DNA from: Haloarcula rubra
Lineage (GTDB): Archaea; Halobacteriota; Halobacteria; Halobacteriales; Haloarculaceae
Assembly (NCBI RefSeq): GCF_019599465.1
Contig: NZ_RKLR01000011.1
Location: 49,652-113,651 of the forward strand
Length of the DNA: 64,000 nt
Direction of reading: 5' to 3'
The notes below the pieces were generated by a model. That model was not told the origin of the DNA and ran no database searches. It saw nothing but the letters and a program-made list of their open reading frames with translations. This document shows, in pieces, positions 27,867-35,698 of this stretch. Position numbers and translations under genes: made by a program. Each line of letters opens with the position of its first letter. Positions within the stretch are counted from its first letter, which is position 1.

Positions 27867-28292
27867 TTGTCAGTAATTGTGGGGAGAACAAACAAGACGT
27901 TACTGCCACCGGGAGTGAAACCGTTCGCATTCAGCGTATTGTAGGCTGTCAGAATGGTTAGACAGGAACCACATGTCACGCCGTACGGTTACTGGCCGCG
28001 GTCACCAGAGTCAAAAATCGACATAGATTGGCATGCCTGAACGATTGACCGACTCGTGAAGGGCAAGAATAGCTGGTTTTGACATTCAGTTCCTCTCTTT
28101 CTAAATACAAGGAACCACGAGCATAGACGATCAGACGGAGGTCCACTGATATTGGAGGATAACCTCCCTCGTTGATGGGCCCCTGCGTTGCGGTGTTTTG
28201 CTGGATGAATACCTGTCTCTATTAGCTCCTGACCGTCATTTTGGATTGTCTAACAGGACAACATTTACTACACGAGACGTATATTTTCGGAT
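27867..28292. promoter_or_regulatory. Divergent intergenic region upstream of the five-gene operon
   Basis: 426 bp separate the DUF429 gene (minus) from the first gene of the plus-strand operon. ACATTTACTAC about 27 nt before the ATG at 28293 is a weak TATA candidate. GTATATTTTC lies too close to the start for a leaderless promoter. No dyad like the 41-bp repeats is present. Confidence 0.35.
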
Positions 28293-29405
28293 ATGATTCG
28301 TCCCGTTGATGACGAGGCATTACAAGATATCTCTCGGAATATTGCACTCAATAATTATGGGTTCCTGTATGTAAATGATCACAAAGATCAAATACAGACA
28401 GAATATGAGAGTGCCGACACGAGTTTGACGAAAGCTGGTAGCCTATCGCTGTCGGACATTGAGGGGACGCTTCAGGACATCGCTGACGACGATCTTTCTG
28501 CTTTCGAGCGGCGACGTAGTGGCGTCTACTACTACGATCCGTTCGAAACCCGTGAAGGAAGCCGCGTCAGCGACGAACTCAAGAGCATCTTCACGTACGA
28601 CCTCGTGGTTAACACGCAGACCATCGAGTCACGATTCGATATCGCGCCGACGGACGTGGACTTCTTTACGGACGAACTGGAGGGCGAGGACTATGTCCGT
28701 CGAATCGCTGCGGGCGAGCGGGACTACTATGTCAGCGGACCACGACTAAAAGACGAGACCTCTGGAGATGCGAGTGTTGACTCTCGGCTCCAGGAAGAGG
28801 CCAAGCACGGGACTATCTCGCACACCGATCTCGAGAACGTCGTCGACGTGGCTGCTACCAGCGACGTCATCCGCTTTCTCGAGAAGAACGACTTCATCGC
28901 CGATCTCGACGGGGAGTATGTCGTAAAAAGTGCAATGGACGAGTACGCGGCCCACCTAGCAAATGAGGTGGGCGAGAGTGCCGTCGACGAACTCGGCGAC
29001 GTAGGCGTTCTCCCGCTCTCCGAGTTCGAACAGATCCTCCGCAACGAGATCGACGAGCTGTTCGACGTACTGCCCCATCTCGACCGGCAGGACTCCGAGG
29101 ATCTAGTGGCGGCAGTCCGCGACGAGGTAGCGACTCGACATGATCTCGAGGTCTCCCGCGAACTGGTGGTCGACCCGGCACGGTTCGACGACTACGTGGC
29201 CCGCCGGGCTGAACAGATTCGAGACGACATCGAGAGCGAAAACGAACTTGCAACGCCGAGCGACTACCGCGATCACGGCCACCCCGAAATCGAAACCATC
29301 GAGATCAGCGACGCGACGCGAGTCAACCAGCACGTACGCGGAGCCATCACGGACCAGTTCGACACGCTCGTCGACCAACGATTCTCTGCGGAGAGTGACG
29401 CCTAA
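28293..29405 (+). CDS. Tandem winged-helix-like protein, first gene of AAA+ operon
   Basis: A 370-residue soluble, acidic protein with no signal peptide or membrane segment. It contains repeated helix-helix-strand units of ~60-70 residues that look like winged-helix modules (SLSLSDIEGTLQDIADD, TIESRFDIAPTDVDFFTDELE, TISHTDLENVVDVAATSDVIRFLEKNDFI, PLSEFEQILRNEIDELFDVL), each followed by a strand ending in a charged residue. Tandem winged helices of this kind often act as protein-protein or nucleic-acid adaptors. No family is recognised. It sits 2 bp before the next gene, so the five genes form an operon. Confidence 0.6.
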   Translation: MIRPVDDEALQDISRNIALNNYGFLYVNDHKDQIQTEYESADTSLTKAGSLSLSDIEGTLQDIADDDLSAFERRRSGVYYYDPFETREGSRVSDELKSIFTYDLVVNTQTIESRFDIAPTDVDFFTDELEGEDYVRRIAAGERDYYVSGPRLKDETSGDASVDSRLQEEAKHGTISHTDLENVVDVAATSDVIRFLEKNDFIADLDGEYVVKSAMDEYAAHLANEVGESAVDELGDVGVLPLSEFEQILRNEIDELFDVLPHLDRQDSEDLVAAVRDEVATRHDLEVSRELVVDPARFDDYVARRAEQIRDDIESENELATPSDYRDHGHPEIETIEISDATRVNQHVRGAITDQFDTLVDQRFSAESDA

Positions 29406-29407
29406 CA

Positions 29408-30472
29408 ATGCCACAGACATACACAAACTTCGACGCCATCGAACAGGACGGACAGCATTACATCGTCGCTACTCCCAAAAGCGAACACGAAGAACCAGTT
29501 CGGTTTTCGGGCGATCTTGAGGAGACAGAGGGACTCGACGCTACTTTCCGTGATGTCATCAAGAGTCTCATCCAGCAGGACCTCTCCGACGCATTGAACC
29601 TTGAGGCAGACACCGGTGGAACGATCTCCCGCGAAGAGGCAATCAGAACCCTCGCCAATGCGGAGGAGTCGCCTGTCACCGTCCAGTCCGAGCAGCAGGC
29701 TGAGGCCATCATCGACTACTTTATCGACAACGGTATCCTGAAAGAGGAGGGATCAGAGGTCGTCGTCCTCTCAGACCCGGAGTCTTTGGCGGACATCGCC
29801 GCCGAGGGTGGCGACTCGGAAGAGGACTCCGCGATGCTTCTCAACTGGATGTCGGCTATCGAGGGGTGTACGACGAAGATCCAGGAGACCATCGACACCG
29901 TCGAGGAAGTCGAAGATGAGCTTCGCGAGCAGATGGGGCAGATCGACGTCTCCCAGAAGATGGAGGAATACGAGCACAAACAGAAAGAAGTCGCTCAGCG
30001 AATCATGAATCTCACGAATGGGGGACAGCTCGATAAGTCTGATCTGAGCAATAGCGAACAGGCCGAGTACGAACGACTCGAACACAGACTGTTCCATCTC
30101 GAATCAATGATAGATTCGGTCAGCAGCGGGAGCGATCTTGACCAGGAGATCCAGAAGATGACGAACGAACTCTCGATGCACGTCCAGAATCTGAGTGACA
30201 CACAGGGGTCGCTTGAGGTCCAACTCGAACGGCTACGGAAGGTCTACCAGGTCAACGAGCACATCAACTACGAAGATGCGAAAGAGATGGCAGAGCACCT
30301 CTCCAGTGTCGCCTCGGCAGTTGCAGGCGTCGCAGACGCTGCAGAACGGAAAGAAGACGGAGATGCAATCAGTCTCGCCTCTTCCGTGGTTGAAGAGATG
30401 GGCAAATCGGAGTCCATTACGCAGGACACCGGTCCGGACGTAGAATCAGCCGGGCAAGAGCAGGGACTCTGA
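29408..30472 (+). CDS. Coiled-coil protein with small winged-helix-like N-terminus
   Basis: A 354-residue cytoplasmic protein. Residues ~40-125 form a compact helical unit (RDVIKSLIQQDLSDAL ... QQAEAIIDYFIDNGILKEEGSEVVVLSDPESL) that ends like the winged-helix units of the preceding gene. From ~140 to 290 there is a long heptad-rich coiled coil (KIQETIDTVEEVEDELREQ, MEEYEHKQKEVAQRIMNL, LEVQLERLRKVYQVNEH). The Ser/Asp tail is flexible. It may be a rod or dimeriser for the AAA+ complex. No family is recognised. Confidence 0.6.
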   Translation: MPQTYTNFDAIEQDGQHYIVATPKSEHEEPVRFSGDLEETEGLDATFRDVIKSLIQQDLSDALNLEADTGGTISREEAIRTLANAEESPVTVQSEQQAEAIIDYFIDNGILKEEGSEVVVLSDPESLADIAAEGGDSEEDSAMLLNWMSAIEGCTTKIQETIDTVEEVEDELREQMGQIDVSQKMEEYEHKQKEVAQRIMNLTNGGQLDKSDLSNSEQAEYERLEHRLFHLESMIDSVSSGSDLDQEIQKMTNELSMHVQNLSDTQGSLEVQLERLRKVYQVNEHINYEDAKEMAEHLSSVASAVAGVADAAERKEDGDAISLASSVVEEMGKSESITQDTGPDVESAGQEQGL

Positions 30473-30476
30473 GTCG

Positions 30477-31115
30477 ATGCAGGCTCAGTCGCTCGTGGTC
30501 GGGGCGCGAGCGCTCGATCGCCGAGCCGACGCCTTACTCGCCAAGCAGCGGCTCGAGCCGACATCTACTCGACGACAGGGGCTCGCACAACTATCGACTC
30601 TCAGCACACTCAACGCACTCATCGCAGCTGGCACTCCACTCCCGGTCCCAGGTACCACCGACTCAGAAAACGGCCTCGTCAGGCGTCTTCTGGAGCGACT
30701 ATACGCCGACGGCGACCTCTCCTTGGCAGCACTCGACGAGTCCCTGTGTAACCGCGCAGCACAGATTGACCGTGTGACTACCGCAGGACCGATACTCATC
30801 ATCCCGCTCGGCCTCGAGGGTACCGCGAGGCACAACTGGCGGCCTGTATTCCGTCTGCTGATTGACCGGCTGGACGACACCGAAGCAAAGTGTGATCGGG
30901 TCGTCGCCCGCACTGAGACTCTCTCGTCGGCATCTGTCGCCCACCGGACCTGGCAGAGTACCGTCGAGACAGTTCGAGAGACGAGAGATCTTCTCAGAAC
31001 GCAATTAGCACGGCAGGAGCGGCTGCGGCGGCTTTATACTAAGCCTGCCGACGAGCCCGCTGAGTTCGCCGCTTGGACTATCGATCAGCTAACTGATGCA
31101 ACGACTGAACCATGA
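30477..31115 (+). CDS. Helical protein of the AAA+ operon
   Basis: A 212-residue, mostly helical protein rich in Arg and Leu (LVVGARALDRRADALLAKQRLE, ARTETLSSASVAHRTWQSTVETVRETRDLLR), less acidic than its neighbours. No signal peptide, membrane helix or known motif is visible. It starts 4 bp after the previous stop and overlaps the AAA+ gene by 4 bp (ATGA), so it is translated together with the ATPase and may be its adaptor. Function is unknown. Confidence 0.6.
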   Translation: MQAQSLVVGARALDRRADALLAKQRLEPTSTRRQGLAQLSTLSTLNALIAAGTPLPVPGTTDSENGLVRRLLERLYADGDLSLAALDESLCNRAAQIDRVTTAGPILIIPLGLEGTARHNWRPVFRLLIDRLDDTEAKCDRVVARTETLSSASVAHRTWQSTVETVRETRDLLRTQLARQERLRRLYTKPADEPAEFAAWTIDQLTDATTEP

Positions 31116-32749
31116 GCACGCTCAACCTCAACCCGATAACGAAGTCGGACCGACCGACGTCCCAGATAACTATTCAGAAGCGAAAGGTCGGGTCGTCGAA
31201 ACTCATCGCGGCCGAACACAAGAACACGAAGGGGTACTTCTACGTTGATCCCCAGCAGGAGGTGATGAGCAGCGACCTCCAGAACACTGTCTACCTACAC
31301 GAGAACGTCGCTGAACTCTTCGGCGGGATTGACCACGGTGTTCCGTTCCGCATCCACACCGACGTAGGATTGAGCGAGGTAGCAACTTGCGAGGCGGCAA
31401 CACTCCATCTACAAGACGGGAATGAGGACCAACTGCGCAACCACCTCAAGAACGAGCGGTTCCTTCTTCATCGTGGGCTCGAAGAGGTCACTGACGTAGC
31501 TGGGACACTCACTGCCTTCGATGTCGTTTCCTTGGAACCGTACAATTACACGACGCTCGTGGTCACTGACGACACCGATATCGAATTTGTAGATGCGAGC
31601 GAAGCCGAGCGACAGCGGAGTACGACCGGCGGTGGTGGTCGACCAGGTCCTGATGCAGGCCGTAGCCCGGGGCCAGGTGACGACGGAGAGATGGACGTGG
31701 ATATCGACGTCTCGCCAGAGAAACCGACGGTGAGCTTCGAGGACGACGTAGCGGGCCTTGAAGACGTCAAAGAGACTGCCAGGATGCTACTGGCGCTGTT
31801 CGATCCGGACACGAAGCAAGCGGTGACACAACGCTACGGCGAGAACTTCGCAGCCCGAGGTGGAAGCATGCTATTGTACGGACCGCCCGGCTGTGGCAAG
31901 ACGTTAGTTTCGGAGGCTATCGCGTACGAGGCGGCCAACAATACGAATATCGAGGAGGAGTACGGCGATGTAAAGTTCCTCCCGGTGAAAGGTGGCGACA
32001 TCCTCTCCCGATACCCAGGTGAGGCTGAACGCCGCGTCGAAGCGGTATTCGAAGAAGCCCATCGAGTCGCACAAGACGGGTTCGCCGTTCTCTTCTTCGA
32101 CGAGATAGAGACGCTCATTCCTGACCGGAGTGACGACAATCTCCAGCGCCACGAACGCTCCTTGACCAATGCCTTCCTCCAGGAGATGGGGACCGACAAG
32201 ATCGAGGACAATCTGTTGGTTATCGGTGCGACGAACATGCCGTTCACCATTGACCCGGCTGCCAGTCGCCGATTTCCCCTCCAACAGTTCATTCCCCAGC
32301 CCGGTCAGGCCGTGATGCGTCAAGTTTGGGAAAAAGAACTCTCGGAATTGGAGGCGGCAAATGAAGCGGCGGACATTGATTACGACCGACTCGGTGAAGC
32401 ATCCACTGGATACACGCCCGCTGAAATCGCTGACCGCGTGCTTGGGACGGACCTTCAGCGCGACCTCATCCGGAGTGTCATTGACGATGACCGTCAGCCA
32501 GTGACCCCTGACACCGAGTACCTGCTTGACCGACTGGACGAGCACCAACCGAAGACGATTCGCCAATTCGTCACGAGTGTCCGCGACGAAGCTGACGCAC
32601 TGGAGGGATACCCGGAGATGCGAGACTACGTCAGCGAACAGGCCGACCGGCTTGACCTCTCGATGGGTGGTGGGTCGCTGGCTGAGCAATTGGCCGCCGT
32701 TACCGACGGAACAGATGACGGTACTGAGGACAACGGCGTGGGGGACTGA
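31112..32749 (+). CDS. AAA+ ATPase of the tubulin-like locus
   Basis: A 545-residue protein. The N-terminal ~170 residues are unlike known adaptor domains. A Gly/Pro-rich linker (GGGGRPGPDAGRSPGPGDDG) leads to one AAA+ domain of the Cdc48/FtsH type: Walker A GPPGCGKT (~256-263), Walker B VLFFDEIETLIPD (~326-338), sensor-1 LLVIGATNMPF, then a small helical lid (STGYTPAEIADRVLG). This fold forms hexamers that remodel or unfold proteins. Within this operon it could disassemble or load the tubulin-like filaments; that is inference. No protease or membrane domain is attached. Confidence 0.85.
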   Translation: MSTLNLNPITKSDRPTSQITIQKRKVGSSKLIAAEHKNTKGYFYVDPQQEVMSSDLQNTVYLHENVAELFGGIDHGVPFRIHTDVGLSEVATCEAATLHLQDGNEDQLRNHLKNERFLLHRGLEEVTDVAGTLTAFDVVSLEPYNYTTLVVTDDTDIEFVDASEAERQRSTTGGGGRPGPDAGRSPGPGDDGEMDVDIDVSPEKPTVSFEDDVAGLEDVKETARMLLALFDPDTKQAVTQRYGENFAARGGSMLLYGPPGCGKTLVSEAIAYEAANNTNIEEEYGDVKFLPVKGGDILSRYPGEAERRVEAVFEEAHRVAQDGFAVLFFDEIETLIPDRSDDNLQRHERSLTNAFLQEMGTDKIEDNLLVIGATNMPFTIDPAASRRFPLQQFIPQPGQAVMRQVWEKELSELEAANEAADIDYDRLGEASTGYTPAEIADRVLGTDLQRDLIRSVIDDDRQPVTPDTEYLLDRLDEHQPKTIRQFVTSVRDEADALEGYPEMRDYVSEQADRLDLSMGGGSLAEQLAAVTDGTDDGTEDNGVGD

Positions 32750-32752
32750 CGG

Positions 32753-35698
32753 ATGGGGGCGCCCGAGCCCGACCGATCGTACAGCGAGGTCACGCAGTTT
32801 TCACTTGGTACCGATACGATGCTCGCCGCCGATACATCGGCGGTGGTAGTCGCGACGCCTTCCGGGCGACTCACCGTCATCAACGACGACGGAAGATCCA
32901 CAGTCTCAGTTGACGGACCAGTCGACGCTGTAGCTGCGGAGCGGTACCTATTCACACTCAGTGACGAGACGGTGCGAGCAACGACGACGAGTGGTATCGA
33001 ACTCTGGACGACGCCCGTTGAAGCAGCGACGGCCATCGCACCAGTCGGTGCTGGAGGCGTGTTAGCCTGCGTTACTGACGATGGTCGAGTCGTCGGTCTT
33101 GACACCGAGACCGGCACGAAACTCTACTCAGCCGAACGTCCGCATACCGATGTCTCCGAACTTGCGGCCATTGTCGGCGGGCACGGCCGCGTCGTCGTCG
33201 CCGCGTGGTCGTTCCTCACTGCCTTCGATGATACCGGAGAGGTACTGTTCGACCGAAATTTAGACGGCGCTATCGCACAGGTAGCGGTGCTTGAGACGGC
33301 TGTCGTAGTCAGGCTGAAAGACGGGCGACTCGTCAGGCTGGCGATGCCTGATGCCAACCAAGTATGGCGGCAGGATACCGATGCACGGGACATCACTGCG
33401 CTCAGAAATGACGTCATCGTCATTGACGACGACGGCCTCAGGTACGTCGACGAGCACGGGACCGTCGACCAGTTGTCGCTTCCCGGCGGAGACGCCGTGA
33501 CTGCCACGAACGAGGGGTCGTTCATAGTGACCGGAGATGGTGGGACACAGACCGTCTTTCAACAAGGGGTGCCAGCGGCGGCAGCACTCAATGCTACGGT
33601 GCTGACCGATCGGGCTCGTGCTGACGAGTCGATACGTGTACAGATCACGAACACGGGGCCCGGCCGTGTCGAGGCATCACCGTCGGTTGAGACTGACGCC
33701 AGCACCTCACTGCAACTGGACGACGATCATCGGTCCATCACGCTCGATTCGGATGAATCGACTGAGATCACGGTTCCAGTGAAAAGCGTAGATGAGAGTG
33801 GTGAAGCAACAGTAACAGTAGCGGTTGATGGAACTACTATTGGAGACGGTATAGTCGAAACAGTCAGATATAGCGACCCTGCGACAGTTGTAGATGTCGA
33901 GGCGGCACTTAAACGAGTTACGGAGGACGGCGCGGCCGTGGTCGTCACTGTGTCTAATAGCGCTGACGTGCCCGTCAACGTGGCTTTTGAGGGAGCGACC
34001 GACACCGTTCAGCCAGGTGATGAAGGCGAGGTATCGACGACGGTTCCGCTTGAGAACGATGCGGACTACTCACTCTCGGTCACGCTTGACGACCAGAGTG
34101 CGGACATTCCCGTCCCGGTCTCGCTCCCATCAGACCGTCCGTCGCTGACTATCACCGCCGGTGGGGATCAGTCCAATCCATTCCTCGATGTGCTCCTCGA
34201 GGCTCCGTTTGAGGCCACACTCACGGGGACACTCGTGATAGAGGCCGACGAGCGCCTGCATATCGAACGGGACCTGGAACTCCCGGGTGGTTCGCGCTTC
34301 CAACTTGTCGTACCGTTGACCGAGTCGGTTATCGCTAGCGGGATGGACGTAACGACGAGGCTGTCCGGGCATGATCTTTCTGAGCGCACCTCACTTTCAG
34401 TCGAAGCTTGGGATCGCGGCTCTGAAACCGAGACAGTACCTTCGCACGGCGGGACTGAGGCCACAGACGCACCAGGTAGATCAGGACAGATAGGTGCACA
34501 GGGACATACCGCTGACAGCAAAGATGATTCGCCGAGTACGTTGACAGACAGTCCTAACGCCACGTTGACTCCATCACTGCACGTAGAAAGGGAGGCACCT
34601 GAGTCGATCCAGCGGGGCCAGCGGTTTACTGAGACGGTGATCGTGACCAACGTCGGGACGCGTACGGCGAGTGATATCACGATTGCACTTGGCGACCAGC
34701 AGTACCGCATTGACCGTCTTGAACCGGACCAGCGCTTCGAACTTGAACGCGACCATGCCTTGTTCGACGTAGGGGAGGCGGAAGTGGCAGACGGGACAGT
34801 AGCGCACGATGGCACGAGCAAGGAGGTACCACCGCATACACTCACCGTCGAACCAGGGCCAATTCTCGCCCGGGTGACGACGAATCTCCACGGGCAAATG
34901 ACTGCGTTGAGCTTCGAGTGTACAAACACGGGCGACCAGCCTTGCCGCATCGGGGTCCTCGGCGTGAACCCGCATGAAGGCGCTGACGCTACCTGGACGC
35001 TCGACGACAGCCCCGAACTGGAACCTGGTGGGACCCTGACGATCGAACGACAGACCGACCGGACCGACCTCGCTTCAGCCGCCCCCTTCGTAGCTGGCGT
35101 CCGTTATGTAACGCCTGATACAGACCCGACGAGCTACTGGACACTTGCAGCACAGGGGAAAACCGACAACGAAGTTAGCGGGACAGGTAATGGGACAGCG
35201 CAAACTTCGAACACTGCACTCAGGCTCGGGGCTCAACCTCGTTCGCCACCAATGGTCGGGCGAAACAGCGCTATCGAATGTACGCTCACCGCCGGCACGA
35301 CTGTGACTGACCTCACGGTTGAGGCAGTGGGTGACGCTGTCACGCCACTGTCGACCGGTGAACGCGACATCGGACGGATTGCCGCTGGTGATGCCGAGAA
35401 CTACGTTGTCGACATTGAACCGACAGAGCAGGGGACAGCCTCGTTCACGCTAACCACGTCTGGGTCAACGCAAGAGGGCGATGTCGACCACACCTACCGC
35501 GTCTCGGGACCGATCGCAGAGGATGCCGGAGAAGACGTGGCTGATGAGTGGTCGGTGACACGTACCGATAGTCAGTCATCGGACGACGAGCGGGCCGACG
35601 AAGAAGTGATAGATGATGGTCAGGACACGCTGAGGGAGCAGGTGCCCCCAACGCATCTCGTCACGTCGTGTCGTGCGCCAGAAGGAAGTCCCCGCTGA
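32753..35698 (+). CDS. Beta-propeller plus Ig-like repeat protein
   Basis: A 981-residue protein. The first ~270 residues contain repeated four-strand units with motifs such as VVVATPSGRLTVINDDG and LACVTDDGRVVGLDTETG, i.e. a PQQ/WD-like beta-propeller. The remainder is a chain of Ig-like (CARDB/NEW3-type) domains with recurring ITNTGPG, VSNSADVPV, VTNVGTRTAS and CTNTGDQPC motifs. There is no obvious signal peptide or membrane helix, which is odd for Ig-like domains that are usually extracellular. It ends 38 bp inside the 3' end of the convergent 894-residue envelope protein gene. Confidence 0.65.
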   Translation: MGAPEPDRSYSEVTQFSLGTDTMLAADTSAVVVATPSGRLTVINDDGRSTVSVDGPVDAVAAERYLFTLSDETVRATTTSGIELWTTPVEAATAIAPVGAGGVLACVTDDGRVVGLDTETGTKLYSAERPHTDVSELAAIVGGHGRVVVAAWSFLTAFDDTGEVLFDRNLDGAIAQVAVLETAVVVRLKDGRLVRLAMPDANQVWRQDTDARDITALRNDVIVIDDDGLRYVDEHGTVDQLSLPGGDAVTATNEGSFIVTGDGGTQTVFQQGVPAAAALNATVLTDRARADESIRVQITNTGPGRVEASPSVETDASTSLQLDDDHRSITLDSDESTEITVPVKSVDESGEATVTVAVDGTTIGDGIVETVRYSDPATVVDVEAALKRVTEDGAAVVVTVSNSADVPVNVAFEGATDTVQPGDEGEVSTTVPLENDADYSLSVTLDDQSADIPVPVSLPSDRPSLTITAGGDQSNPFLDVLLEAPFEATLTGTLVIEADERLHIERDLELPGGSRFQLVVPLTESVIASGMDVTTRLSGHDLSERTSLSVEAWDRGSETETVPSHGGTEATDAPGRSGQIGAQGHTADSKDDSPSTLTDSPNATLTPSLHVEREAPESIQRGQRFTETVIVTNVGTRTASDITIALGDQQYRIDRLEPDQRFELERDHALFDVGEAEVADGTVAHDGTSKEVPPHTLTVEPGPILARVTTNLHGQMTALSFECTNTGDQPCRIGVLGVNPHEGADATWTLDDSPELEPGGTLTIERQTDRTDLASAAPFVAGVRYVTPDTDPTSYWTLAAQGKTDNEVSGTGNGTAQTSNTALRLGAQPRSPPMVGRNSAIECTLTAGTTVTDLTVEAVGDAVTPLSTGERDIGRIAAGDAENYVVDIEPTEQGTASFTLTTSGSTQEGDVDHTYRVSGPIAEDAGEDVADEWSVTRTDSQSSDDERADEEVIDDGQDTLREQVPPTHLVTSCRAPEGSPR

